Below, piece after piece: positions 1 to 14,143 of a stretch of 64,000 nucleotides of DNA. The notes under the pieces are model-generated. The model saw only the letters and a program-made list of their open reading frames with translations. It was not told the origin of the DNA and did not search any database. Each line of letters opens with the position of its first letter. Position 1 is the stretch's first letter. Position numbers and translations under genes: made by a program. Origin of the DNA: Drosophila miranda (lineage: Eukaryota; Arthropoda; Insecta; Diptera; Drosophilidae); contig NC_046674.1 of assembly GCF_003369915.1 (NCBI RefSeq), positions 1,736,001 to 1,800,000 on the forward strand, given 5' to 3'.

Positions 1-1179
1 AGCAGCAACATCAACAGTAACAGCAACAGCAACAGCAACAAAATCATCAGCAGCCGAATAAGAAGAGAGAGGAAGAGAAAATCGCGTGCTAAAATATTTT
101 TTTTTTGCCCGCCCTCCCAGCGTGATAGTTTATCTCTTGTGCCCGCACTGTGTGGCGTGTGCGTGTGTGTGTGTGCGAGCCTCTGCTGTGTGCGTGAGTG
201 TGCCCCCCAATGTGGTTGTGTGTGTGCGTAAATTCTTTAACTAAAATTGATTGTTTATTTCCGTTGTTGCAACAAAAAAGCAGCAACAACAATGCTTCAT
301 AGATAACAAACAAAAAATGAAATTAAATTTGGGGCAGTTGCCAATTGAAAAAAACAAAATGTGATTTCCTTATCAGAGCAGAGCGCACTAAAACAACAAC
401 AACAACAAAAGCAAAAGCAAAAGCAACAACAACAAAGAGCAAGAGAAATAAAGAGCGAGTGAGGGAGATAATAATACCTATATATATACATGTATATATA
501 TAGTGTATATAGTATAGTGCTTATGAGGCAATCGGCTCTCGATCGATCATCAACGGAAATAAAATCAAATTCAAATTTCAAAATGTCATTCCAAAAGCGC
601 AAACAAACCACAAAAACAGCAAAATTGTTCAACAACTAAAACAAAACGAGAAAGTACCGTAAATTAAATCAACTATAAAAAGAAAACGAATTTTTTTTTT
701 ATACACACAAAAACAAGGATCATCACTAACAATTTAATTGTTTTTTTATTGTGTTGTGGAAAGTTAAAAGAAAGAAAGAACAAGCGAGAAGAAGTAGAAA
801 CAAAAGTTAAACGTAAATAGAAATACAAAAATACAAAAAAAAATATTAAATATTCAATAAATACGTAGTAGGATAATAACATACTGATTATTCCGTGCAA
901 TCTATTTCTAAAATAACACAAAAACAAAACGAAAGCCATAAAGAAAAACGTACATACATATAGTATACATATACATATATAACTGATAACTGAAGAGCCC
1001 GAAGAAGAAGAACGCAAAGAAAGAGCCAGAATCAAACTGAAAACTGATCAAACTTGCCACAAAGACACACAACATAACACAGCCCCCTACCACCCCATAT
1101 ACAAAATACCATAGTATATATATCCAAAGCAGCTTTAAACTGGGAAATCCTCTTCTTGAAAACCGAAACGTGATAAAAA
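1..1179 (+). other. Tet: Candidate 5' UTR exon of a Tet transcript (3' part)
   Basis: A-rich sequence full of CAA/CAG triplets with no convincing ORF, as is common in long Drosophila 5' UTRs. It ends at a strong splice donor, AAAAA|GTAAGTAAG, after base 1179. The three codons before the donor, in the phase needed by the next Tet coding exon (29484), read TGA TAA AAA. Nothing upstream in this exon can therefore be translated into that exon, so it would be untranslated. The next good acceptor on this strand that leads into coding sequence is the Tet exon at 29484. The link to Tet is inferred from strand, phase and the half-way ratchet site. The exon could instead belong to another transcript. 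The 5' end lies outside the window. Confidence 0.45.
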
Positions 1180-3311
1180 GTAAGTAAGATCCGAACGATT
1201 GCAGGGGAATTACCAGACTACCTGGGAGGTTATTAAAAACCCATTTGCGTCTCAAGGCAAAAAGCATCAATCACCGGGAGATTTAAGTGAACTTATGCAG
1301 ATTATTATTGATCGAATTTCCACCACCACCACCACCACCACCACCGCCACCAGCCCCACCACTACCACGGGGGGTAGAAAGCCGAGCACAGGGCTCGACT
1401 GTAGAACCACCCTTGAAAATAGTTGAGGAATTTCCAGGGACACGAGGTGCACCTCCTTCTGCAAGAAGCGAATCAAATAGATCCATTTGAGTTTATAGAA
1501 AGTTTTGTTAATGAAAGGCCAATCCCATGCCCCCAAAAAAAATACCAAAAGTCACTGCAGGAGTCGTGACAATGGAAGTCGAAGGTTGTGCGGCGGCGAC
1601 GGCTCTCAAGAATCTCACATTCTGTCTGTCATTCAATGGAACTTCAATCACTCCGGAGACCGGAGATATAATCAATAAATGTGCCCCAAGTGATGGCCAA
1701 AAGGGGGAGAGGGAGTGGGAGCGGGAGAGGGAGCGGGAGAGGGAGCGAAGGTTAGCAGATGGAAGAACAAAAATAAATCAAAGGAAAAACAACAACAGCA
1801 TTTTGCATTAAAATCAAAGCGAAACGAATTGAAATTGAATTGAAGACAAGATAAATGAAAGAAAAATCAAATAAAAGGAAGAACAAAAAATGCTCTCTGG
1901 CATTGATTACACTTGCAAAAATCGCTTTGGACATCCGGGAGAACCGTGTTTTTTTTTTTTTATGAATAAATAGATATGTGGCACGGCAGCCCCCCACCCC
2001 CCGGCCAGTGATTTTGCTTCTATTAATAATTCATTTGCTCAAAGCGACCATAGCATGCAATTCGTACATTTCTTTTTTCAAAAAAGAATTAATTAAGTTT
2101 TTACCGCGTTGCAAAAAACCGAAACGAAGCTACAAAATATATACAAATATATGTAGAGATTCGCATTATATATTTCGCTCTAGTTTATAGATAGTGTTTG
2201 TGAGTGCCCAGCGTTGCGTGACGCGTTGCCAGCCGATGATGAGGCATGCACCATGCACCGTGCACAGGGCCCAGCGTTTGTGCAACACATCTCTGCAACA
2301 GAGCGATAAATTAGCTTTACTTTTTCGCCCAAAAAAACAAAACAACCAAAAGTGATTACTACGGATACTAAGCGGTTCGGTGTGGGGTGTTCCGAATGCC
2401 TTATGGATGGATATCATGGTATATCCTATGTCTCATAAATGCCTGAATGGGAATATCTGTATTTCTTGCTGGAATTTTTTTCAATGAAGCTTCCATGGGA
2501 ATACTGAGTCATGCCACAATTCCATACATGAATCAGTTGTGCTTTAATCTCTTTCCATTCCATTCGTTCAATGACAGAAATCTGGAGCACACTTAAACCT
2601 TGTAAGACATATACCTTCTATGAAGAATGGGATTCAACGCAGATCTCCTGCTTCATAAATCCACTCCAAGTATTCCTTCATTTATCCACAACTTTCTTAT
2701 TCAAACTTTGATATCCAGCTATTTCTTTGATCTCTTCAATAGAACAAAAAGGGAAATAGAAATATGTATTTATTTTTCTTGTTTTTCAAGAGATTTCTTT
2801 TCCGATAAATTCCAAAAGTTTCTTTGGAAACAGAAAAAGAAGAAAAACACATTCCTTAATCAGACGGCAGAAATCTAATGAAGAGAAATTGCAAACAGCA
2901 ACAATAACAATGCAGCAATGTTGCAGCTGCAACTGTGGCAAGAACTTTATATATATTTTCTTTCGTTTTTTTTTTTTTTTGGGGAAAAACAGCAGTAGGG
3001 TGGCCTGGGGGGCGGGGGGGTACTGACTAATGCAAAATGGCGGGTCGCATAAATTTTTGTTACTCAGCCGCCGCGCGACACATTGTATGGCAAGAGAAGG
3101 AAAAGGAGAACAGCCAGAGAGAGAGAGAGAGAGGGAGAGTAGAACAGAAGAAGAAAATAATGGGGCAGAGATGCGAAAACTTTGTTGGAGTCGCCACAAA
3201 AGAAGGAAACGGCACACAGAATGGCAAACATGTGGCCTGGCCGTCGTTTCTCTGCCTCTCCCTCTCTCCCTCTCTCTCTCGTTGTCTTCCTCTTTCTCAA
3301 CTATGTGTGGC

Positions 3312-3313
<2 letters not shown>

Positions 3314-3349
<36 letters not shown>
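3314..3349. repeat. (GT)n microsatellite
   Basis: About 36 bp of uninterrupted TG/GT dinucleotide, followed by a short GA-rich run. Confidence 0.95.
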
Positions 3350-3352
<3 letters not shown>

Positions 3353-4593
3353 TGTATCTGTGTGTGAGAGCGAAGCGCAGACAATTAGTTTTATTATGCT
3401 TTGTTGCCGAGCTTCGCGCTGAAATGGCACGACATAAAAAAGGCAAAAAAAAAGAAGAGATAAAATACAGCACACCAGAGAGTGATAGAGAGAGAGAGAG
3501 AGAGAGACGGCAACGAGATCGTGTTTATATATAGATTTATATGATGTGCATCTTAAAGATACATTCACTACGAGCAGATACATTTTGTAGCTGCTTTGCA
3601 CTAATTTTTTGTGTGTGATGGCCAAGAGCCAAATGCTCAAAAGTAACACAGAAATACAACTGCATTCAGCGACAGAGATGGAGCGAGAGAGAGAGGGAGG
3701 GGGAGACAATTATGCAGGGCATGCAACCATAAATATTAATTTATTAGCGTTGCGCAAATTTATCTGCGCAATTTAATTTGTGCTCTTTTTTTCGTTCGTG
3801 CAAACAAAAGCAGGAAGAAAGTTGTGTAAGGGCTGGCCACAGACGAGGGCGGGCTGGCCGGGGAGTCGACTAGGGGATGCCCTGCAGAAACCCAAAGGAG
3901 ACTCCTCGTAGGATCCCCCAACAATTGGGGAACAAAAGGGCTTCAAAGTGGCGGTGTAGAGGAAGGATCCATTAAATGTATGACCCATTCGTGGTCGAAG
4001 GAGCATAGGTTGTACCCCCCACGGTTCTCTGATGCCAACGGCCACAAGCCGTCTAATATACCCTCTGGCCCCTTAAAGCACTCCCAATATACACGTATTT
4101 ATGCGTAGCGGCGTATTTGGCCGCGACTCAAGTTGCGAACAAAAGCCAAAAGGATATCCAGGAGGGGGAAAAAGAGGTGCCACACACACACACACACACA
4201 CATGTACGTACACGTCTGTGTGCGTGTGGCATAACAAAGATTAATGACCAAAAGGCAAAGGGCTGTGGCAGCCCCGCCACCCCGCCACCCCGTCTCCGAC
4301 TGCGACTCGGCTGTGGCTCATCGCACACACATCGCAGCACAAAGGCAATAAAAACATAATAAATTACCATATCAAGTATACGTATGTACACTCTACTCCC
4401 CATTCCCGCACCGCCGCCCCTCCCTCCGCAGCTCCTTGGGCAGAGCATTTCCGCGTGTGCGGATTTATCGTCTCGGGAGGGACTACTACTACTACCTTGA
4501 GATCTATTTCTCTCCCTGCCCACTCTCTATTCCGTTTCTCCTTCCCTGCAAAACTTTTCCACACATGATTTATGCAATTCAATTCATAAAACT

Positions 4594-4626
<33 letters not shown>

Positions 4627-6593
4627 GATGCCACGCCTTCGTTGTCTAGCAGAGAATTCTCCTCCAGCAATTCTCTGGCATTTTTGAGTCATTTTTTGGT
4701 CGTTTTCTCTGCTCAAACTGTCATAAATTTTTTCCCCTCAAAAGTTTTCTCTCGGAAACAAAGTTTTTCCCAGCTTATAAATCCATGTAAAAGTTCTTGC
4801 ATACGCAACTTTTTTATTTGTATTTTGGCAGCAACAACAAACAATTATGATGGCAAAAACAACACCAAAAAGAAGAACATTTTTGGCAATCAACTGCCAC
4901 ATGTGTCGCTCTATAAGAATGCTCTCTATCTCTTGAGGGGAAACTCATTAAAACAAGAGGTAGACAGAGAGCGAAAGAGAGCGAGAGATAGATCTAACCC
5001 TTTGGACAAAGTTCTGTTTCAGGTTTTCGGTCCAATCGAAGTTTCTTATCAACCCTTTTTTTAGTGTCTGTGTGCCTGTGTGCCCCAACCCTCATTAATC
5101 TCTTCAGGTCTTGCAGCTGTTCCATCTTTCCTGAGGGGAATTTTCCCACAAATCTCATTCCCTAGTTCCATCATTCTCTGCTGCACGGAAGAAGAGTCCC
5201 TACGGATAGTTTTGCCACAAATCCCCGGCTTCAATGTAAACCAAAACCAAAACAGAAACCAAGATTTGTAATCTAAATTGATTGGCTTACCTCTGTCGGG
5301 CGGGAAATGGAGATTCATTTGGTCGGTCTCTGGTCGGTTTTCTCTTTCTTTTAATTACTTCATTATGCACACACACGACTTTGAGAAATTTTGGACCATT
5401 AATTATGTTATTTGTTTTTAAGCTTAATTTCGAAAGCCAATGATTACAGAAATAATTACATACATGAAAAGAGGAGTACAAAAGATTTCGTTTTCCAACT
5501 CTAAAGTTTCCCAACACTCGCCCTGCAACGCAACTCACTTTTCCAACACTAAATTTGAAGAGGAACACGCTTTCCCAACACTAAATCGATCGAATTAGAT
5601 AACTAATTCAAGCAAAAAAAAACTCTATTAAATCAAATGCAACAATGCAACAAAAGAAACCCAACCCCCCTCCCCCTACCCCACACAACACCGCGAATGG
5701 AATGCCTGACAGGCGAACAAATTTTCGCTTCTGCCTTTCCACGAAAACTGTGTTTCTCTTTATTTTGGCAAATTTTTCATTACAAAACACACAGCATCGA
5801 GAAAATACAAATTTTCCGGCATTAAATTTAATTTATACATAAATTAAAGTTTGCTTCGTGCAGATCATTAGAGGTACAACAACACAACAACACAACAACA
5901 ACAACAACACAACAACGCAACAAATAAAAACAAGTAGAGGGAAGTATGTGTGTGCATGTGAGAAAGTCTGCTGTGGCAGCTGCATGTGGCAGTTGCAGTT
6001 GGATAACAAACCCAAAAAAATTTGGTTGCATGTCTGGCTAAAAAAGAAGCACACAGAGAGAGGGAGAGAGAGAGAGGGGAAGAGGGAGAGGGAGAGAGGG
6101 CCCCCAGGAAACGTGTTAGCGTAATTTGTTGCAAGTTTCTGAAGGAAAATGTTGAAATAATTGTGGAAATTATCGATTGGGAACGAAAATTATGATTTAA
6201 TAATCAATTTACATAAGAAGAATCCTTTAAAAGTGGATTGGAAATCAAGAATCGCTCAAGCATCAAATATTTTGAAGGATAAATACCAAGAAATATGACT
6301 GGGAGGCTGCCGTCAAAATAGATAATCAGACAGCTGAAAGCCAGAAAGACACTTGGCCCCTAAATGCCATGGCATGGCATGACGTTTTCAATTAGCATTT
6401 GAAAGCAATTTCAACAATGTTGCATGCCACATACACCCGAACCGCGCCGAACCGAACCTTTGTCTCTGCTCTGAACGTATATTTTGACAATATCTCGCAC
6501 AGGCATGTAAATATTTCTTTGGCAGCAGACGAGAAAAAAAATGCGAGAAGGAGAACTAATTTTAGAAGAGGAAATTGATATAAAATATACGAC

Positions 6594-6640
6594 AACGAGT
6601 ACGACAACGAGTACGACAACGAGTAGGAGAACGAGTACAA
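6594..6640. repeat. ACGAGT/ACGACA short tandem repeat
   Basis: Alternating units of the type ACGAGTACGACA, about four copies. It encodes a spurious YSLS repeat on the minus strand. Confidence 0.8.
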
Positions 6641-8302
6641 GTATTCCGCGCATTCCCAATAACATTTATCTAATGCCCCAATATAAATCATTGTAATGAG
6701 CTGATAGCAGGAGGCAGGCAATGGGGCAGGGCCCACAAACAGAACCATAAATAATGCTGCGATAGTTTGGCCCAAAAAGCGGCCCTACCCCTCCCACACC
6801 CCGCCCCATCCAACAGATAAACCCACTCACATGGAGAGAGAGAGAGAGAGAGAGAGTAAGCGAGAGAGAATCCCAGAAAGTACTTACTGCGGGGCACTAA
6901 ATCATCGGAGCCCAGAGCCCAGAGCCCAATAGATACTTTTAGACATCCTATCTGGTGGCATTTATTATGTTTGGTTTTTGGAGAAACGAAACCAGGTTTT
7001 GGCATCCAAAATATTTGGGCTTAGTTTTGCATTTGCTGGCCATCTCCATCACAATGCGAACAGACAACGGCACACACCAGTTCTCAAGGAAGCCAGTCGC
7101 GCGTCAGATGTATCTGTATCTGTATCTCCACAAAAAGCATCTATAGAAAGTTGTCCCCCAAACCAGTTTGCTAACAGACGGCCAATACCTGTCGCGCATT
7201 CGGCGATTTATGCCGCACGTTTATTATATTTACATTTAATTTAAGTTTCTCAAAGAGTATTCAAATTACCCTGACAAATGTACTCGCGCACTTTAGCCAT
7301 GTGTATCTTTAAGATGTATGTCTAAATATATCTGCACAGACTATCGGTATCTCTCTCGCTCTCCCCCTCTCTGCCTCTCTGCCCGTCTGTTGTAATCGCA
7401 AGAAAACAATTTTCATGTAATCTAGGACATTGTCATAAATTACAGCAATTTCGAGAGCCATTTTCAACTGCCAACAACGGCTTCTTGTGGACCATTATGG
7501 CCAGGTCCAAGCATATATAATACATACATATGTATCTAAGACACACACAGAGATACAAACGGGCCAAAGTAAAGACCTTAATAGGTAATTATTTAAAATT
7601 TATTACGCTGCCTTTCGCTTATTATGGGCCAGCACAACAACAACCAAAACCGACCTTATAAGGGCCGCCATCATACTAACGCTCCACTAAATTCCTTGGT
7701 AATACCTCGGTGGAGGTGCAAGGAATGCAAATTAGAGCCTAAAGCAGGGGATAACTTAACCAAGGAACTCCTTTGCAAGGATTGAAAGACTCTAGAAGAC
7801 TCCAAAAGTATAGATCGAAAGGTTATTATTACCTCATTTAACGTCGATTTGTAAATGCCCCAAATAGAAGTATGAATCCTTCTATCGCGAAAATAACCCA
7901 GCCAATAAATAAGATAAACAATATTTCGCTATCTCCCGATCGTAGCTGATACCAACGAGCGTGATAAAAAAAAGGCAACAAATAGAGAGCCCAAGAAGTG
8001 CTGGTTCCACAATCTCACCTCTGAGTCACCTCTAAAAAGCTGGGAGTCCAACGGGCATTGCTGAAATTTATGACAATCGAATGGAAATATATATTCCGCC
8101 TAACCATGTGTTCGCAGAAATTTTAATTACCTTAAAGTGCTGGATGCTCGGCGATATCAGTGCGGGGGAAATAAAAGGCGATTCGAATGTGAATCATGGA
8201 AGGAAGAGTTTCATACAGTTTTGTGGTTCCATTTTGGGGATTGCCCTTGGGCCGCTATCAGTGATTTACAGCTGCGTTTCTTCAGTTCCCATTGACGCAG
8301 AC

Positions 8303-8313
8303 TGGTCACACTG
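8303..8313 (+). promoter_or_regulatory. Core-promoter motif 1 (M1BP-type) match in intron
   Basis: TGGTCACACTG matches the Drosophila core-promoter motif 1 consensus YGGTCACACTR. A second near match, TGGTCACACCT, lies about 140 bp downstream (around 8443). No ORF or donor ties the pair to a gene. It could be an unannotated start site, an enhancer, or chance. Confidence 0.35.
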
Positions 8314-9044
8314 GTGCCTTTAGATGGCCCCTCTTGGTCACATCTTTTTTTCCCTTTCTTTTTTTTGGATATCAACGAAAGATAATCTTCTGTTCTCCTG
8401 TTTCTACTACTACTTATTTTGATGGCATTTCTTGCCGCCGGACTGGTCACACCTATTCCTTTGGACTCCCATTCTCTTGCCTGCCCGCCTGCCTGCCTTC
8501 TTTTCGGCCCGTCGCTTCTGTGGCCCAAAGAGTTCACTTGGGTTTAAGTGCATTTTAGCCATCTTTATTTGCACTTTTCTGTGTGTTGTTTGGCTTTGGC
8601 TGCGGCTGTTGTTGTGGTATCTTAGACTTTTGCCATTATACACCGACACTTTTTCATATCCTGTCTGGGGCTGTCGCCTCTCCTCTCCACTCCACACCAC
8701 TCCACTCCACTCCTCTCTGCTCTCTGCGTTCCAGTCTGCAGTTTAAAGCCCAACTGACGGCCCGTCCGTTGTCTGATGTGAGAAATGCGGCTCCATGACT
8801 TGGCTAAAATCCGAAAAAGCGTGCAAAAGGAAAGAAAGAAGAAAAACAAAAAAAAAACAGCCAACTAAACTATGTATTCAAAGAGGGAACAAGGGGGGTG
8901 GGGTAGGGTGAGGTGGGGCTGGGATGGTAGTACAAAAGAGGGCTAAAAAGACTACAGGAAAAGTGCACAAACAATGGCCAAAAGCGCTAACAAGCACCGA
9001 TGCATGCATGCCCCACCTCCACCTCCAGCTCTCCCTCTCTCCCT

Positions 9045-9046
<2 letters not shown>

Positions 9047-9102
<56 letters not shown>
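9047..9102. repeat. (GT)28 microsatellite
   Basis: 56 bp of pure GT dinucleotide, the longest dinucleotide tract in the window. On the minus strand it reads as CA/HT repeats. Confidence 0.97.
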
Positions 9103-9104
<2 letters not shown>

Positions 9105-10489
9105 ACCTCTCTTTCTGTGTATCTGTGTTCCTGTCATAGGCTTTAGGCCTGAAGTACAATTTGTCAGCAACTGTGGCCATGAATCGGGTCAGGTGTCAAT
9201 ACAACAGAAAAACAGACAGAGACAGCAAAAAAAGCTGAACAGAAAAAACTAAGCAAAATCTGCCTTGCGCCGCGCCATCGAGAGATACATTTGTATCTAT
9301 GCATCTGCCAGCTACTTTAATGCACTTTCAGCGCTCAACGTCAATATGTCAAATTGATAAAGCAAGCGGGAAAATAGAGAGGGAAAAATTACAAGTTAAG
9401 TGTTTTTTGCATTTGGCGAAGGAGACGGAGAAAAAGAAGGCGAAGCAGGACGGGCTGGGGAGGAGCACGCAGGAGTCTTTGGGTCTGGAGTGCCCTTTCG
9501 TGTGCTTCCAGAGTGTGTTGCCACAGCACTCTTCGCCTGCTTTCGGCTTTGAGGCTGTCGCTGGAAGCGTGTAATGCCACAAAACCATGATAACTGCAAA
9601 CGATTATCGAGTGTGCTGTGTGCTGTGCTATGCTGTGCTGTGTGTCTCGAAAGATACAAATGGAGTACAGGCTACAGATACAAATATCGATAAATGCCTC
9701 GGCCAGAGAAAGGTATATGTTTATGGCGTGGAGTCTAGTCTTCTTATCAGCTTCTTAGCTCAGGTGTTAGGCGATGTTCCGTGTAATCTGTACACACAGG
9801 GAATGTGTGTTTGAAGAGCCACGTCTCGGCTCCACAACACTTATCGCTCCTCGAAGGTTTCCTAAGGGTCTCCGGTTTATCTAGGAGATATAGCATGTAT
9901 TTGTTCTAGATATCGGCTTCACAGATAACGAGGCAGAAGAATGCCGTATAAAACCAAGCATTCAATCGCCAAGAGTCCTTCCTTTCGATCTGTGAATCTA
10001 TTCAACTCTTGTGCAACACTGGCACTCATTTGGGGGCTTATCGTTTCCGAACACCTGTGGGAACAGCAATCGGATTTAAATTGCCGATTAATTGAATTGC
10101 CCAAAACCGAAGGATGTGCCCTTTCCATCACCGGGAAACGCCATATATAAATGGCTTGTACCTGCAAAATTAAAGCAAACACCAGGAGACCGGCACACAG
10201 AGCATTTTTGACTTTTCTCCCTTTCTCCAGCTCATTCTCTCCGTGGTGTTCTCCCCCCTTTCCCTGCGTTGGACTCTCGACGCACTCTGGGCTGTATTTT
10301 CTGCTTTATGTTGAGCAAATATTGACATTCGTTTATTAAAATTCCAGCAATGGGGCCCCAGAGACGAGACACCGAGAGACTTGAGAGTGTAGTGGCATGG
10401 CATGGGGCAAGACCCTAGAAGATGCTACACAGAGAGGATTGGAGAAGGGGGGCAAAGGGAAATGTCATGTTTGCATATGTAAATGTGTC

Positions 10490-10522
<33 letters not shown>

Positions 10523-13500
10523 TTCCCCCCCCTTTTTCGACGGATGGATGGGGCAATATTTGCTTTTAATTTTTGCTTTGTTTAAACTGCAGTTTAATTT
10601 TATTTTCCACACAAATATTGCCAACAAATTGGAGACGAACGAGCAATCTAAATTGCAGACAAAAAAAAACAAGAAACACGAAGACGAGGACAGATACAGA
10701 TACAGATGTAGATGTAGATGGAGATACACTCTCGGTTACAGCCAAAGAGATACAAAGATACTTTGTAGTCAATACAGGCATTTGCTGTCAGACTTCAAAT
10801 TTAATTGACACATTTCTTTTCGGCCATTTCCTTGGCTGTGGCATTTTTCTCCTCCCTCCTCCTCCCCTCCGTCTTCTTTTGCGCAAAATAGTTTTTCCAC
10901 ATGAGCAACAATTTTCACATACCACTTCGGACAGAAAGCGAAATAAATTTTCATTTAATGCCAAGGGGCGCCACGACCGCAGTTGCAGTTGCAGTTTCAG
11001 TCGAAAAAATAACAAATGTCCGGGCCACAAATCCGAACAGCAACAATTGCAGAGTACCAACAACAAACAACAACACACAGCAACACATTCAACAACAATT
11101 CCAAGTGACAATCACAAAAATTGCAATAACAATGCAAATAAACTTTCAACTTTATGGTTTCTTCATTTGCATTCATTTTAATTAAATTCAAGTGACAACA
11201 CGACAAATGGCCAATGAAGTGCAAGTGTCTGGGCCACAGGCATACCCTTAATCGTGTTTCAGTGTTGTGTAATGCCAAGCAAAAGAAGTGCCAAGAGGGA
11301 AAACCGGATTAGTTCCGAGCTCTGTGATTCTTTTCTACGATTTGCTCTTTATCTTTAGCTAGATTGTGGCTCTCAGTGTTGAACAACTGAGAAACCAGTG
11401 TGGGTGTTTCTTCTTTTGCTTACTCTGGCCTTTTGCCAGCAGAATGTCTTTCATAAAAAAGTGTTGTTAAATGAGCGAAAAGACTGTAGCTTTTCATTGA
11501 TATTTTTTCCTCCAATTCCTCGGTTTTTTTTCCAAGGCTTTTGCAGCTACAGCTTGTCCTAAGCTCGCCACATTTAATAACAGTGTTGGTGAGTTAACCA
11601 AATAGTGTTGGGCAAGCCCAGAGTTGCCATCTTTCTGGGGATCGCTTGGCAACTGCTCGAAAGAGTACGAGGTAGCCAGAATTCCTGAAACAAATTCAAA
11701 GCATTTGATTAGCAACTTTTTTGCATATTTTGCATATTTGATTTGTGTTACTATTTCTATTTGTGTTTCTATTTTCTGAATCTCTTTGCTGCTTCGTTCC
11801 CCCTCTCCGCCTCCGCTGCCCTCCCCTCCTCGTAACTGTGACACAAATAAAGTTTTCGTGCAACATTCACATACATAAATAAATACATAAATAATTTGAT
11901 GATGAAGATGATGAAGATGATGACGATGATGTTGGGAATTCTCATTCTCGTTATTTACATTTATTAATATTTATTTTTCTTTTGATTCTCCCTCTCTCTC
12001 TCTCTATATCTCCTTGTGCCTGGCAACAAATTAGAGTTTTATTTATATTTTGATTAACATTGGGCTCTTCTTTTGTTGCTTGCTGATTGATTTTTCCCTC
12101 TTTGTTGCTGTTGCTAACAGGAAATGAGGAAATATAAAAGCGCAAAACTCTAATTAGGCCTTAAAGAGGGCTTCGCTCTCTCTGTCCCTCTGTGTATAGG
12201 GAGGTCCCTGCATTCAGTCCCATGAAAGTCCAAGTCATTGGCTGATTGGCAACTAAAACGAAACAGGAAATGCCATTAGCCAGAGACAGAGCAGCAGCAG
12301 CAGCAGCAGCAATTATTCGTTGATGGATGGCAGAGGTAGGGGCAGATTTTATTCCAGAAAATTAGGGGAAATTTCTACATCAATTAGTGAAAATTCGGAC
12401 ATGGAAAAAGGCGTGGGGGTGGGGGGAATGGCAAACAGGCAAGCAAAAATTGATTCAAGCCAGTGTTGGTCAAAGACTGATAGTATTGGATAAGGTCTCA
12501 GTGAAGAACCCCTTCGATTACTCCTCTTTTTTTGCCGCCTGCCCGAGAGCTCTGCTCTGACAATTCTTTTTCCCACTAAAAATTCTATAAAAATTCCAAT
12601 AAATTCCCTAGAATTTCCCGCCAGCGGAGAGCTGCGAGAAGAGAGAAGAATCCCCTGCAACGCCGAAAGTGCGATGCAGGAATAATTGATTCTGCTCATC
12701 GGGCCGCAGCGAATGGGGCAGGCGGCTATAAAAGTGTCCATGAGGCCAAGGCGTTGCGCCTTGGGCCGACGGGCAAACACCTTGAGAGTGTTGTTGTCGG
12801 GGTCTTCTTTGGTTATTTCATTTTTTTTTTTTTTTGTGCATTCCGGGAACGAGGGGCAGGCAGGGCCGGGCAGCCTTTCGTTCGTGGCAAGGCGGCAAGG
12901 CGGACAATCGTCGGCCGTTCTACCGAGGCCTGTGTCGGGGTCACGTAGACTCCATTTATATCAAATTATCTTACCATAATAATGAATTGTTGGCAATTAT
13001 AGGCATTATCGTTATTTATGGCCACGAAAGCCGTGTATATTCCCCATGTATCTCTTTGCATCTTCACGACAAGTGGACCCCCATTCAACGCCGCATCGGA
13101 GCCCTTAAGCCTCCCGAGTAGACATAAAAGTAAATCTAATTAAATGAAAACGCTTCGCTCTGGGCCATAAACAATGGGCCCCAGCTCCGCTCTTAATTGC
13201 CTTTTGGCTAGAAACAGAGAGAGAGAGAGAGCGAGACCTTCGAGTACATACAGTAGAATAGAGTCTGTCTCTCTTCCATTCCATTCCATTCGATTCCATT
13301 CGATTCGATACGATTCCTTGTGTGACTCACTGTACTCGCTCGGGGTGTAATTGCCAACTTCCGCCAAACAAGTCGGAATTAATGAAATGTCTTCCCAAAT
13401 CTTCGGCATTGAAACGTACAACTAATTGAGTGTAACATTAATTGCCCTAGATTCGATTCGATTCAATTCGCTTCAATTCGATTCGAAAGAGTAACCTTCC

Positions 13501-14084
13501 TCCCTGCCCGCCCCTGACGATAAGGTGCCAGAGTTGGCCGTAAAGCATTCCCCCCACGAACGGTATTATTATTGGTATTCCATTCCGTTGATAAGCAATT
13601 CTCTATTGGGCAATATGATGTACGATATGATGGATGTTTTTCAAGTGTCTAGAAAACTACTCGTATGATGAAATTTCGAGTGGAAGATTTTTGCAAGTGG
13701 GGGAAGCACCTAGAAGAATCAGAAATATATTTTCTATGCCGAAGCCATGGTCCGACGACGAGGCGTACTTAGTGGCAAAGAATTTTGTAGATTTCCCAGA
13801 AATTTGCTATAAAAAGAGTCTCCTTATCTATTATGACTTTTTAATCCTTCTCTTTGGTTCTCTCTCTCTCTCTCTCTCTTGAACGTTGCACTTCTTGTTT
13901 CATTTGATCGGAAGTACTTTATCATAATAAGGAAGAAACCCCCAGTGAATATTGTGGGAAAGTCTTTCCTGATATCATTAGAACGTTGGCCCTCCCTAAA
14001 GGGAAGTCGTTAATATAAATATGAATGGCTTTTGTATGTGTTTTTATGGCTTCATTGATTGCATCTTCAGAGGAAAACTGAGAC

Positions 14085-14090
<6 letters not shown>

Positions 14091-14139
<49 letters not shown>
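14091..14139. repeat. (GA)n microsatellite
   Basis: About 49 bp of pure AG dinucleotide. Long GA tracts in Drosophila are potential GAGA-factor/CLAMP sites. No gene start is visible beside it. Confidence 0.95.

Positions 14140-14143
<4 letters not shown>

Noticed and set aside
2786..3709. 307-codon open frame on the minus strand
   Set aside because: Made of CT/GA and GT/CA microsatellite translation (Ser-Leu, His-Thr and Arg-Glu repeats), with no domain and no codon bias.
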